A stretch of DNA of 64,000 nucleotides from Hypomesus transpacificus (GCF_021917145.1 NC_061080.1:3577497-3641496); one strand, 5' to 3'. Positions 43,890-56,150 are shown, counted from the first letter of the stretch. Notes: generated by a model from the letters alone, not told the origin. Made by a program: numbers and translations.

Positions 43890-44631
43890 TTAATAAGCGC
43901 AGCTATTTCAAGCAGGGCAAAATTCGGGCAGCGCGCGTCATCCATGTCGGGGACGTAAAACGTCTTCCTTTTCTTCGCCCACAACACCCACGTTAGAAGC
44001 TCATATTCATTGGGCACGCCCGATAAGACGCGCGGCTACGCACACGCTCCCCCCGGTTGTTGTATGATCAGTGCTGCTGCCGCCCTCCACCATCCCCTTC
44101 TCCCCCATGCTGTTTGTGTGTTCTATCCATCTGGGGGATTATATCTCTATTGCTCCCTACCTCATATGTCATGTATGTATGTGTTGCATCGAGGAGGCAG
44201 GGAGTGCTTCCCAGATCATCCACTCCGCCAAAATGATATCTACATGTCAATGTCATGTAACAATAAATGCTCCAATCGAATACGTGATTGTCTTAACTGA
44301 ACTGTTTTTATCTTGCAGAATATTAGAGAATCTTTGGTATACTACTGACCCACAATTTCTGTTTGTATAGTACTGTAGTGAATGACGGGAGTTAGTTAGG
44401 AGAGTGGTCAAGCGCTGCACTGATAATTGGGCAAGTGGCTCCACCTGTGTAGGGGAGTGTCGAGAAGGGTATAAATGGGGAGACGATCGGTAAGTCGGTA
44501 GGGGAGTGGTTGGTCTGGGAGCCGTTGTGGTGGACATCGCGAATCGTTAGACGCACTGTACGCAATCGGGGGGTGGCGGCGTTCGCAGACCATTTAGGGC
44601 TGCCGGCGTGAAGACAGCGAGGGGGGACAGG

Positions 44632-45950
44632 CAGCGGCGTAACAAGGACTTGGCGGGCCCGAGTGCAGATCTCACCAACGGGCCCCTTACCGACCTATCG
44701 TCAAGCGAAATTATTGAGTGTTGAGCTTAGCGATGCGCAAGGAAATTTAGGCTACTTATGATGTACAATTAAGGGTAACGACTGCTCCTTCTATGTGAAG
44801 TTGGATGACGGTTTAAAAAGTGAACGTCTCTGACTCGGGAGTCTCAGGCTCTAGATTATGCTTGCTACAACACGGAATGAGCATAATGGAACAGTCAGTC
44901 ATGAGCCGACGTATCTGCAACGTTTAAATAGAGCACAGAGATGAAAAGAAAATCTGATCATTTACCGAGGCTTATCCGACGTTATGAATGACGTTTCGAT
45001 CTGTCATGTGTGCTATCTGGGTACTAGTAAAAAAAAAAACAGTCACTTCGATGGTGAATATTTGATTTTATGTTCGTTAGATATGCTAGTTTACATTTAG
45101 TCTATCTAGCTTTAGCTATTTTCCGACTACATCCTGCACATAGTTTACTATATCTAACCTGGCTGCTGCCTGGTATAGCCTCGGCTTATATGTGAATTTT
45201 TATGACGTTTAATAGCCATGTCAACTGCATACACCAGACAGTAAACGTTATGTAATTATTAGCCTACCCTGGTGGCTGAGTTTCACACTCATTGCTGTTG
45301 CCGGGCTGGGGGTCAGACGTAGTGTCCTCTTCAACACGCTTCGCCACAAATCCAAATGAGGATAGTTTTGACAGCTTTGCCACCCTTACATCTTGCTCTT
45401 TTCGTTCCTGCCGCTTTCTGGAGCCACTTTTATGTTAAAGGGAATGGCATGGGGTAGCCTAATTCGCTTCAAAACGCTAATGCAACACAACTGTAGTATC
45501 CCAACAACAACTGTCTGTGGTATTCCAACAACTGGATGGGAACAATCGTGTGTGGGTGGGCGGGAATCTTTGACAACAATATTACAGAGACATCCTTGCT
45601 ATTTTTCGAGGGCAATATTACTTAATAAAAACGAGATTTGTTTCATTCAGCAAAAGGCAAATGAGGAAAAATGAATTATTTGCTGTTGTTAACACTGACT
45701 GTTTTTAAAATGTTTATTGGGCAGGTGATAGCTCAAAATTCTGAATAACTGACACCATAATTGAGAAATGTTTGCGAATTCATAAGACTGGATCATATGT
45801 GATCCGCAACTTGCGATTTTAGAGCGGTGCAAGGGGCCCGGTCAGATTGCCTTAAGGGGCCCGGTCAGGTTGTCTCACTTTTACATCGAGGACGGGCCCC
45901 CTTTCGCCACGGGCCCTAGTGCAGCTGCACTCCCTATAGTTACGCCACTG
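44632..45950 (-). mobile_element. hAT transposon, 1.3 kb
   Basis: Ends CAGCGGCGTAAC and GTTACGCCACTG are inverted repeats; the exact 8-bp duplication GGGACAGG flanks it (44624-44631, 45951-45958). Subterminal GGGCCC-rich stretches (CAAGGGGCCCGG) are present. Contains a transposase N-terminal remnant on the minus strand. Confidence 0.9.
45268..45435 (-). pseudogene. hAT transposase N-terminal remnant
   Basis: An open stretch KSGSRKRQERKEQDVRVAKL, then SFGFVAKRVEEDTTSD, ends at a stop at about 45270. The basic SGSRKRQ leader matches the hAT transposase N-terminus, as in the remnant at 8806. The donor-like GGGTAGGC at the end may mark a lost intron. Confidence 0.5.
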
Positions 45951-46734
45951 GGGACAGGGCGAGGTCCCTGGCGGGTTAGGGCGACCTAGATAGCGGGGCT
46001 ATAGGCGTACCCTTGTCCGCTCCCAGCCTGTGGAGGAGGCTCTCCTGCTGTTTGTGGAGCGGCCTCAAAGCGCAGACCCCAGGGGAGGGTCCCAAACCCC
46101 CGGAGAGCTGAGTATACGATTATAATCTCTGTCTCGTTCATTGTGTAGGTAGCCGCACATGATTAGTTTTTAGGTTGCGATTTTAAAGAATAGAGCGGGG
46201 AGGCAGAGTACCGCGGGAGGCACTGCGCACCCGTGCATAAGAGAACACGCGTGACTTTGCGGTGAACTGTGGGTGTGATAGCACCGTGTGGCCAATGCTT
46301 GCTGTGCCCTAGGGGGATTGAGCGTGCGTTTGCTGTGTAAGGACACGTTTGCCGTGCCCCGTGGGGGTGTGTATTTAAGAGGGGCTGCCCGAGTGACAGG
46401 CACCGGGGTCGGCCCGGTGGGGGTTTTTTAAGTGCGGGGGCTCTATCAAAGGCCGGAAGATCTGTGTGCCTGGCTCAATGCTCTCTTATGAATTCAAATA
46501 AAGTGACGTTTTTGTACTTTGAGTGTTACCTTTCCTATGTCCAGCGCGTGTACTCTCACTAGCCTGCATTGACTAACTACACTCCATAGCGGAAGCAAAG
46601 TTTATTACAGTACCTTACGTATGCATACATTGAAGGCCTAGGGAGACTTGGACAAGTAGCATTGGCAGCCATTGTGCGTATAGGCCTTCACATACCGTGA
46701 AGTATATTTCGGCCAATCGGACCATAATTACAAG

Positions 46735-48030
46735 TTTCACACTATTGCACCTCTCTACCAGATTAGTACAAGGCATATAACACTGAATTGAATCATATAT
46801 TGCAATTAAATCAATGTCAAGGCAGATTGAGTCAAAGTTATCAATTTGTAGTTATCAATTTTAAAACTTACAAACAACATAACTTACCTTTGTCATGCTA
46901 CTGCAGGCAGCTTCTGTATACCGCAATCATGTTGAGATCATTGAAGCAGTTTCCTGGAACTTTGACTGGAAGTATTCACATGACTTACCTGGGACAGGGT
47001 TGAAGTTCACAATTGATAAGGAAGTATGACAACTGAACATGACTAAGTCCAGACATTCACATATTTTGTTTTAACATGCACAGAACATCTTTGCTCTATG
47101 AAACATGAATCATTTATTGCAGAACAGTGTAACTATTAGTATTGTAAAATGCAGGGAAAGAGTCTGGTTGTGTTATTGTCATGTCTTTTTTCAGGACTAT
47201 AGAGGTGTATCAAAGTTAATCTCCTGATCTGGATCAGCCAGTCTTGCTATAACAATCCTTAAGACACTCCTTCCAGCGTCTTTGACCTGAAGTAAATTCA
47301 TATGCACACATTCCGAGTTACCTTAAATAAAGTAAACATACATCTTCTTGAGTAATTGTATTATTGTACTGTATTCAGGTAGTGCTTCCACTACTTTCTT
47401 GAGCATATACATCTTTGTTTAAGATGTAACATGCTCTATGAAGACATTGGTATAATGTATACATTTTATAATCAACCCCTTCTCATACTCATATGAGACA
47501 TATTTACACCTTGCACATCTGACTGTTTGCTGATGTTTGCAGGTTACAGTATCGGCAGCGGACAACCCTCCAGTCTTAAACAGGGGTTTTGCAGATCTAT
47601 TACCATCACATCAAAGAAAATCCAATCACATGAACCCAGAGGTCACTTGATCAGGCATGCCGTGCTTCAAGGAAAATTAGCTACACCTTTGTAAGGTTTA
47701 ATTGGGGGACTTAATTCACTGGACCTTGGATCCCCAGACTGCACCTTGCATTTGGTAAAACACATAGGAGCACTACCCAATTCATTTTTCAATCACCAAA
47801 CACTACAGCAGTGCAAATATACAATAGTATATGAGCACAGGGTCAATTTGACGGATGAGAATTGTTTTTCACATCCCAGTCATGCTGAGTGGGGACAAAT
47901 TGGTCCATTGGAACAAAACTAGTCATAAGTCTGGCCATGAGGATTGCACAAGGTTTGTTTCTTTCGATAGCTCCTATGCTGTACAGACACAGTGAGTTTC
48001 TATGCAGAGGGATTAGGTGCTAATCAGCTG
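46735..48030. other. Upstream duplicated block, copy 1
   Basis: No coding exon supported. It matches 53930-55010 over most of its length and so defines the outer part of the GIMAP duplication. The 48001-48240 part has two copies of GTGCTAATCAGCTGAGGGCG (about 48017 and 48168). Confidence 0.6.
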
Positions 48031-48398
48031 AGGGCGCATCTTTAGAACGATTGAGAGACATAAGTTCTTGTCTGTTTTTAAAATGTGTTTGAAGGTGTGT
48101 GCATGTGTGTACAAATGTTTTTGTCTGTGCTGGGAGGAGTCCTCAACTTGGGAGAGCGGTAGAAGAGGTGCTAATCAGCTGAGGGCGCATCTGTGGTAGG
48201 ATTGAGAAACTCAAAAAGGGTCTGTCTGTAACTACTGTGCGTAACACAAAGGATGCATTAATTAATAATTCATTGCATTTCATTTGGCTATTTGAAAGTT
48301 GCTATTTTCATCTATTAACATCAACTTAAGAGATCTTTAGTCAACTCCATTTGCAGTTCTTAGTAAAGCCTCTAGATGGTACAGTTATCACAGTTATT

Positions 48399-48515
48399 GG
48401 CTGGGTTTCCCAGATTCATTAAGAAGCTCTCAACGCGAAGAGCTTCTTAGGAACGTTCTAAGAACGCTCTAGAACGCTTTTAGAACGCTCCTAAACGAAT
48501 CTGGGAAACCCGGCC
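48399..48515. mobile_element. 117-bp palindromic MITE
   Basis: Ends GGCTGGGTTTCCCAGATTC and GAATCTGGGAAACCCGGCC are inverted; the whole element is close to a hairpin with internal AGAACG repeats. It interrupts sequence continuous in duplication copy 1 (near 37260). ATT flanks both sides, a possible 3-bp duplication. Confidence 0.8.
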
Positions 48516-49315
48516 ATTAAGAGGATTCTGTCATGGGGAAAAAGTGTTCGATTTGTGCCCCGCAATCCCTTTGGCGTTTCCTACTACATGATGAGACTGC
48601 TTTTTATTTGCTTGGTTTGACATTTGTTGTATGTGAGACCATAGTGGGCAGGGGTTAATATGAGTATGGGAATTCATCACTCAGCTTTTATTTTATCCTT
48701 TAAAATGTGTCTAACTCATGTTATATTCGGGTGTTATGAAGTTGTCAATGGTTATCTGCCAGTTACCTCTCGACATTCCTTTACGAAAGTTAATTTAATC
48801 TGACATTTTTAACAGTTTACCTCACAACGACATTGGCAACTATGCCAAAGAGAATCCCACTACATAAGCCCAGTCATCCGTATTCTGCTCCTGCAGTTGA
48901 CCTAAAGACTGCTGCCTGTCACAAATGCAGGGATGATCACTGATCATGGCACTCTTGATAACCTTTTGAAATGTGCTCATCTTGGTCTCAATCAAGTACT
49001 CTGTGCTGTGATCATCTGTGAGGAAGTCTGGAGAGGTAGAAGACCTGAGAGTTTCCAGTCTGTGTTACAGACCTTTCGAAAAAGTCATGCTTTTATAAAA
49101 CCTTCTGGGGACTCATTGGGGACTGTTTATTAGTAGCAATTACATATAAATTGAATGAACTTTACAAGGTTGGTTAACAAAAACTGGAGCCTCCAGTTTT
49201 AACATTTCCTTTGTCTTTTGTCTGTATTTTCTACAACTCCAACCATCATTTTGTATATCATTTCAGTGAGAATAGAATCCCAATGTGAGTATAGAAACAA
49301 CAGTGGCGTCTCTAC

Positions 49316-49416
49316 CTGTCCTCCAGTGAAGGTCCTTGCTGAGCGGAGCTCCTCTGCAGGACCTTTATAGGGGAACGAGGCAGGGAACACCTCCCCTGTC
49401 TTCACGTTTAGCACTG
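49316..49416 (-). CDS. 101-nt exon, duplicate copy 2
   Basis: Same length, phases and splice sites as 37801-37901 (donor GTAGAGAC; acceptor CAAGCAG with a poorer pyrimidine tract), encoding VLNVKTGEVFPASFPYKG to RTFTGGQ. The reading frame is conserved in both copies, but no partner exons were identified. Confidence 0.4.
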
Positions 49417-49419
49417 CTG

Positions 49420-52133
49420 CTTGTTTAGGTCACACTGATTTACAGCGTTTAAGAATTGAGTTGAATTTGCCTACTGAATATTTAATCCCTTCAAAGACAA
49501 AATGACGGACACACACTTCACAAGTTCAAAGTCTGCACCACATTTACAAATGTTGGTAGCAGAGCCAAGCCTGCTTTAGGGTGAGGCTGGTAGCAAAGCC
49601 AAACCTTTAGCACTGTGTAGACACACTGGATCATTACAGTATCAATGAATGAACATAAGAATACTGTAGGATAGGTGGGTTAACAGTTACCAGGCATGAG
49701 ACTCGGATTGTGGCGGATGAGTCCTCAGGGTCACACCTTAACAGGAAGAATGGGGTGCCTGGATAGGAGATAGAGCTTGAGAGCTAGGGAAGGTGTGTGG
49801 GTGTGTGTGTGTGGGGGGGGGGGGCACTCCAGCATCTCACTCGTACCATGAGGCCTTATTCCAGAGGCCTTTTCTGCATGTCTTTCCCTCGCTGACTCCC
49901 TGGGTTTCCTGTCACACTTAACATACTAACTGTCTAATAAAGCATAAAAAATACTAAAAGAATATTGGACCCATCAACAACAACAAAAATAAAAATAAAA
50001 GGGTGGGAGGGTTTTGCAAGAACGTGAGAATACAATAACAGGTAATCTTGAGGTGTATCTATGCAGTGAAAATGAGTGGAGGAGGTATGGCCTTCTCATC
50101 CCAAACCTCGGTTAGGTTTGGGATGAGACTTCTATCTACGTCACACACACATACAGTACACATTCACTTGTAAGTGTTCCAGTAGCAACGTGTATGACTA
50201 CAGAGTTAAATTAAAGGGAGTCAGGCGGCTGAGCGGTTAGGGAATCGGGCTAGTAATCTGAAGGTTGCCAGTTCGATTCCCGACCGTGCCAAATGACGTT
50301 ATGTCCTTGGGCAAGGACACCTTACTTGCCTCAGGGAGAATGCCCCTGTACTTACTGTAAATCGGTCTGGATAAGAGCGTCTGCTAAATGACTAAATGTA
50401 AATTTGTTTTACATTTATGATGGCTAAATCCCTATTTCAGCAATTAAGTCAAAGCTTACCCTAACCTTATTCTTTTTTATCCAAGGTACAATCAGGTGAC
50501 TTATTCATGTAGATTGTTGAAACTACTTTGAAAGCAACCTTTAGAAGCATACGATTTCAAACAATGTATACAGTAGTAGTGCCTGAAGAGCTGCATTACA
50601 GCATTACACAGTGAGACAACTAGCTCCATTACATATCATACACATTATCTTAGCTGAATAAAACAGATTTTGCGGATGGAAACATTTTAATAAATGATAT
50701 GCAAAACAATTTTGACGACTATAACATTTTTGCAAACCCATTATAGCCTTCACAATGCACAATATAACATGATCTTGAACATGGAACCCCTGTACGTGCA
50801 CCCCACCTTTCTAAAGATTCCTATCTTCATATGTTCAGCAACACAGAATCCATAAATTTATTCAGTTTCATTATATTATATTATTTGAATAACTCCTGCT
50901 TAGTGTAAATGCTTAGCGTTACATGTGTACTGTTGCTTTAGTATATGGAATTAGTAGTTATTACACCATTACAGATCACAAATAGTCAAGTAAAAGATGT
51001 TGCAGAAATCACAGTAATATAATCTTAGATGAGAAGATTTCCCCCCAAACCAGCTGTGACATTTTTCGCATTTCAGTTTAGCAATAAGTGTCTCTGTACT
51101 CTCTTTTCTCTCTTAGAGATTTAAAAACTTGTGTAGAAAATGTTATATAGGAGTCTCCTGGCCATAATACCACAGGTTGCTCCTTCAGTTTTTGAGCCCA
51201 GTCATATGGTACATGAATTATTAGTTAACACAGACTATATAATTACTTATACCATGTTCTGGGTGAATACTCGATTCTGATCGGCTGCAGGGGTGTCCAT
51301 TATCAGGTGATATACGTACACCTACAACGTAGTTGCAGCATAATTGTCTTTTCACCGTTCTAAATTATTACGGTGGTTACATGGTATCATGAGCCTGTAG
51401 AAAGTGTCTGAAATAAGTAACCATAACAATAGCAGAAAAATCCCCAACCATCAAAGCCTCCATTTACAATTTTTAAAGACTTTAACAAGCTGACTTGTAT
51501 TTACAACAATGAGTGACTTCAATATGTATTTTAACCTATCTGAAAAATGTTACTTTTCTCAATGTACTGTGTCAGTCTCACTTAACCGCTCATCTCCTAT
51601 CCCATTCGCTATTCACTTCGCTAGTCAATCTACTCCAGTAGTGATGGGAAGTCCTATTATCCCTTACACATACAAACCATATATTATCCTTAATATGGAT
51701 ATCTGTCTAGTATCTACCATATATTCTAGAACTGCAGTTTCAGTATTTTTTTGATAAGTGCATTGCATGACAAACATGCAAACATGACAAATATTACTGT
51801 CGGGTCAAGTGTATGTTCCTTAAAAAAATATCCCAGTGTCTGGATGTCATCAATATCAGATGTATTGGAAACCCTATTAATCAGTGAGTCATGCATTGAT
51901 ATCAACACATTGATAAAGTACAAAATAAAATAACAATGTGTTGTTCTGTCTGTACTACTTTGAGTGCAACTCAACTTCTTGTAAAAACTATTCTACACAA
52001 GGCACTCTAGTCCATCATCAAAACACGTATATGAAATGAGAGGTGAAAAACGCAATTGAAAAAAAAGTATTCTATTTAACAATATACACAAGCATAATGG
52101 ACAGTCTTTCACGCAACATATAAAGCTGCAGAT
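49420..52133. other. Gene-free stretch between exon and GIMAP copy 2
   Basis: AT-rich, with one SINE (50220-50402), a poly-G run near 49813, and no supported exon; the longest open frames look random. Confidence 0.5.
50220..50402 (+). repeat. tRNA-derived SINE, family S1
   Basis: Same family as 33213-33402: A box CGGCTGAGCGGTTAGGG, B box GGTTCGATTCC-like (AGTTCGATTCC), LINE-type tail TCTGGATAAGAGCGTCTG. Confidence 0.85.
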
Positions 52134-53520
52134 TTATTTGAGTCGAGACTTCATACCAGGAATTTGGCTTGGCTTTGGCTTGTCTGTGGTTTTACTGACT
52201 GCCGCACGAATACCAAAGCTCACAAGAACACCAGCAGCAATGCCGAATAAAATCCCAACACATGAGCCCAGTGGTCCATATTGTGCACCTGCAATTGCCC
52301 CAAAGAATTCTCCAATAATTGCAAGGAAGATCAGTGATATTATACTGAAATTGTATATCGGTACAGGCATCCCAACCTCCTTGAAACCGTCTTTGACTGT
52401 CTCTTGGTCCACTTTCTGACAGCCACGATCATCGGTCTTCTGCTCCTCTGTGCTGACTACAAAGAACACACATAAAAACAAAAGGTTCAATTCAGAATAT
52501 AATCATTGGGTATTTACATGTCAGACGTGTACTGCCGTTGAATCTGAATGTTTCATACATTGTATTCCACACAGATTTGTTACAATTTTGCAAATGGATT
52601 ATGCTTACACTCAGGTGAAACATCCATGCTATTCCTCCTCTTCCTCAACTCTGTGTTTGCTTTAGTCTGTGTTAGCTGGAGTTTGTAACTCTGTTTTAGT
52701 TTCTCCTCCCGGTCTTCATAAGTTGTTCTCATTCTCTCAATCAGTTCATAGTACACTTGGGGTAAGAAGAAATCATTAGCGTTGTCCTTTACCATCCCAT
52801 CAATCTTCTGCAGGAGCTCAGACACCTGCGTACAATTACTTGAAGGTCCACAAAGAACATGATGTCTGCCTCCACATTTCTCCAAAAGGTCTCTTGTACT
52901 CTCCATAACCTGTTCAGAAGGAGTGACATTATACTCTTCCTCAGTCTCACTAACAAACAGGAGCATAGTGTGTTTCCATACGCTCTCTGACAAAAGCTCC
53001 ATGTGGTCCTGGACAGACTTTTTCTCATCGTCTAAAATCTCTTCCCCTAAGGGCACCACAAGCAGGAGAGCGTGGGGTCCTGGGGGTAACAGAGTCACAC
53101 TGTTTACAATTTCCTTTTTGATTCAGCTGGACGTGCATTTCACAGACACTCTGTCTCAGCCCGGTGTTTCCACCACAGTCACTGTTCTTCCTGCTACTTC
53201 TCCTTGCTTTTTTCACACACATGCCTCTGTCTTTCCAGTTCCCTTCTCCCAGGATGTGTCCGGCAACCACACTCTTCCCGGACCCAACTTTCCCCAGCAA
53301 AACTATTTGAAGATCTGTTATAGTAGAAAGATTGCCTGAGGGGGGTGAAAACCTGAAAAAGATTTAACTACTTCACAAACACAAATAAATAACAAGTGTA
53401 CAACAATGTTTAAAGAGTTAATTGACTAAAAGCGGATAAAAGGGGATACAAATGTGTAGAAGCAGGTGGGTTAGCATACCAGAAAAATGTTCTTGAGGGA
53501 ATTACAGTGTCAGCCGCCAT
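52134..53520 (-). pseudogene. GIMAP pseudogene, duplicate copy 2
   Basis: Exons 53480-53520, 52609-53335 and 52134-52456 parallel copy 1. Damage: exon 1 is 41 nt, leaving phase 2 where phase 1 is needed; an extra A in the run after ATGTGTGTG (about 53210) shifts the frame; TGG (Trp after ETPG) is TGA; and a Gln codon in SSQIKK is TGA. The P-loop GKVGSGKS, LLPPGPHALLLVV and the C-terminal membrane segments (around IISLIFLAIIGEFFGAIAG) are still readable. Several independent lesions inside the GTPase domain make this a pseudogene rather than a sequencing error. Confidence 0.85.
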
Positions 53521-53929
53521 TGTCCAGGTGGGGAGTTTTGTTTACAACCTGGGAGAAGTCCAAAGTCTCATCTAAAAAGAAAAAAACAAAGTGATCTTCA
53601 AATTAACAATGCTATCCTCATATAAGTCAATCACTGTTTGTATATAAACAATGACAAATAGGCTTCATTTATCATATTTCACAGAAGTGAGTAAAAGCGT
53701 AATTGGATTTCATCATACTGTGGACGTTACATCATTTTGTTCCTTTCCTGGTTTTTCATATTAAGAATAATTGTAATTTGAGAAGCAAATATGAATGCTA
53801 TAGCATACTAGATTGTACGCAATAGTACAATAAAAAAAAAATACTCTACAACCCCACAAAGACAAAAAAAAAACACTTTAAACCAGGTACCATGTGTTCA
53901 TTAGCCAGTCAGACTAAAATTACAAGTTA

Positions 53930-55010
53930 CACACCATAGACTATTGCACATCTCTACCAGATTAGAACAAGGCATATAACACTGAAATGAATTATATATT
54001 GCAATTAATTCTATTTCAAGGCAGATTGAGTGAAAGTAGTCATCAATTTTTAAACTTACAAACACCATAATTTACCTTATTTTTCAAGCTACTGCAGGAG
54101 ACTTCTGTATACCGCAATCATGTTTAAAGAGGTGTGTCCATGGAAGCAGTTTCCTGGAACTGACTTAAAGTATTCACATGAATTAACTGGGACAGGGTTC
54201 AAGTTCACAATTGACAAGGAAGTATGACAACTGAAAATGACTATGGAGTAATTTTTCTCTAACGAAAAGGAGTCCAGACATATATTTTGTTATAACATGC
54301 ACAGTACATACTATGAAACATGAATCTTTATTATTGCAGAACAGTGGAACAATAAGTATTGTAAAATGCAGGGAAAGAGTCTGGTTGTGTAATTGTCATG
54401 TCTTCTTTCAGGACTATAGAGGTGTGTCAAAGTAAATCTCCTGATCTGGATCAGCCAGTCTTGCTTTGACATTCCTTAAGACACTCCTTCCAGCTTCATT
54501 GAACTAAAATAAATTAATATGAAGCACACATTCCTAAATTACCTTGAATAAAGTAAACATACATTTTCTTGAGTTATTGTGTTATTGTACTGTATTCAGG
54601 TAGTGTTTCCACAATTTGCTTGAGCAAATACATCTTTGTTTAAGATTTAACATGCTCTGTGAAAACATTGGTATAACTTAGAGAGTGATTTATCCCACCA
54701 AAATTGTTATAATCAACCCCTTCTCATACTCATATAAAATATATATTTACAATATTTACACCTTGCACATCTGACTGTTAGCTGATGTTTGCTGGTTACA
54801 GTATCGGCAGCGGACAATCCTCCATTCTTAAACAGGGGTTTTGCAGATCTATTACCATCACATCAAAGAAATCCAATCACATGAACACAGAGGTCACCTG
54901 ATCAGGCGTGCCGTGCTTCAAGTAAAATAAGCTACACCTTTGTATAGTTCAATTTGGGGACTTAATTCACTGGCCCATGGACTCCCAGACTGCATCTTGC
55001 ATTTTCTAAC
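53930..55010. other. Upstream duplicated block, copy 2
   Basis: Non-coding counterpart of 46735-48030. It abuts the GIMAP pseudogene side without any 404-bp unit in between (53521-53930 is unique sequence). Confidence 0.6.
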
Positions 55011-55014
55011 AAAA

Positions 55015-56150
55015 GTGGAAGGATTCTCTCCTACCCTGCAGAAACTATTGTTCCAAAACACTCTTTTCTCATGGTGAAGTTTGCGGACGATACAACTCTG
55101 GTGGGTCTCATCACCAAGAACGACGAGACTTTTGACCATGTGGGTGCAGGGCCATAGCCTGGCTGCCAGCCCAACTTCTCCCCGCCCACCAAAAAATTTG
55201 GTCGGGAAGTTGGGTCTGGAGGGTCTCGTATTGGGGAACAACTACAGAAAACCAGAATCTGGGCGTACCAATGAAATTGCCAGGGCGGGCTTTATACGAC
55301 GATGGACAGATGACAGTAACGTAATCAACAACGTCACGAAAGAGCGCTTGGGTTGAATTAGTTTTCAACAAACAACATATTACGTTGCTCTGATTGGTTG
55401 TAAGTCTATCCAATTGAGCGAAGAGGCATTTGTTTTACGAGTTCGGTTGAAACACGCCCCGTAGTCACAGCCCAACGGAGAGTTTTCAGACTCATATTCT
55501 GACTAGAATTATGAGTATGACAACGTCAGGCTAGCAGGGACAACAACTTCCTGCTGAATGTCAGCAAAACAGAGGAGATTGTGGTTGACTTCAGGAAAGC
55601 CACACTGAACACCCACCACTGACCATCAATTGTGCTGCTGTGGCGTGAGTGAGCGGCACCAAATTCCTGGGGATGCACATCAGTGAGGACCTCTCCTGGG
55701 CCACCAACTCTGCATCACTGGCAAAGAAAGCCCGGCGGCGCCTCCATTTGCTCCGCAAGCTCAAGAGAGCGAAAGCTCCCATATCCATCCTGAACACATT
55801 CTACCGGGGTACCATTGAAATCATCCTGTCCAGCAGCATCACTGTGTGGGGCAGTAGTTGCACTGAACACAGCTGGAAAGCACTGCAACGCATAGTAAAC
55901 ACAGCTGGTAAAATCATTGGTGCCCCACACCCTTCCTTGCAAGACACATACACCACCTGCCTCACCCTCACTCATCTGTTCAGCCTCCTACCCTCTGGAA
56001 GCACCACCAGACTCAGAGATAGCTTCATACTCCAAGCTGTCAGGAAGCTAAATTCTCTCCCCTCACTCCCCCCAGCCATATCCTCCAGTCTGACAGGAAG
56101 CTGAAATCCCCCCCCCCCCTAAAATCACTCAGGACCAACAAACTCTTTTG
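55015..56150 (+). pseudogene. LINE reverse transcriptase, split by a MITE
   Basis: The FADDTTLVGLI catalytic box is at about 55083, then an insertion (55152-55533), then DNNFLLNVSKTEEIVVDF and a 150-residue frame with GTKFLGMHISEDLSW and LHLLRKLKRAK, typical of the C-terminal half of fish non-LTR retrotransposons. 5'-truncated; ends near a C-rich tract at 56105. Confidence 0.75.
55152..55533. mobile_element. 382-bp insertion in the LINE
   Basis: Flanked by GCAGGG at 55146-55151 and 55534-55539; near-terminal inverted TAGCCTGGC/GTCAGGCTA. The LINE frame resumes right after it. The family is not recognised. Confidence 0.6.

Larger units (their letters stand above)
40659..43926 (-). repeat. 4 x 404-bp tandem array upstream of GIMAP
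   Basis: CACTCAGTACGAGAAC begins at 40661, 41065, 41469 and 41873, an exact 404-bp period. Copies are 40659-41062, 41063-41466, 41467-41870 and 41871-42242 + 43890-43926; the last is split by a transposon. Few differences exist between copies: copies 3 and 4 share CCTTATAAAG while copies 1 and 2 read CCTTTTAAAG, and copy 1 alone has CAATTGTG for CAGTCGTG and TTATATAA for TTACATAA. Confidence 0.95.
44368..46585 (+). mobile_element. Possible solo LTR, split by hAT
   Basis: About 900 bp of GC-rich sequence (44368-44631 and 45951-46585), starting TGTAGTGAATG and ending GACTAACTACA (TG...CA), with TATA-like motifs at 44478 (GTATAAATGG) and 46370 (GTATTTAAGAGG) and AATAAA at 46497. No flanking target duplication was found, so the boundaries and the LTR call are tentative. 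Confidence 0.35.
37081..55010 (-). repeat. GIMAP tandem segmental duplication
   Basis: Copy 1 comprises 37081-40450 and 46735-48030; copy 2 comprises 48246-53560 and 53930-55010. Order within each is the same: 101-nt exon, GIMAP gene, upstream block containing CAGGCAGATTGAG-type sequence and CAGTATCGGCAGCGGACAA. Between the two parts of copy 1 lie the 404-bp array, a Kolobok-like element and an LTR-like sequence, none of which occur in copy 2. Confidence 0.8.

Noticed and set aside
44010..44370. Overlapping ORFs of about 96-99 residues
   Set aside because: No homologous motif or splice signals; they overlap the start of the LTR-like sequence.
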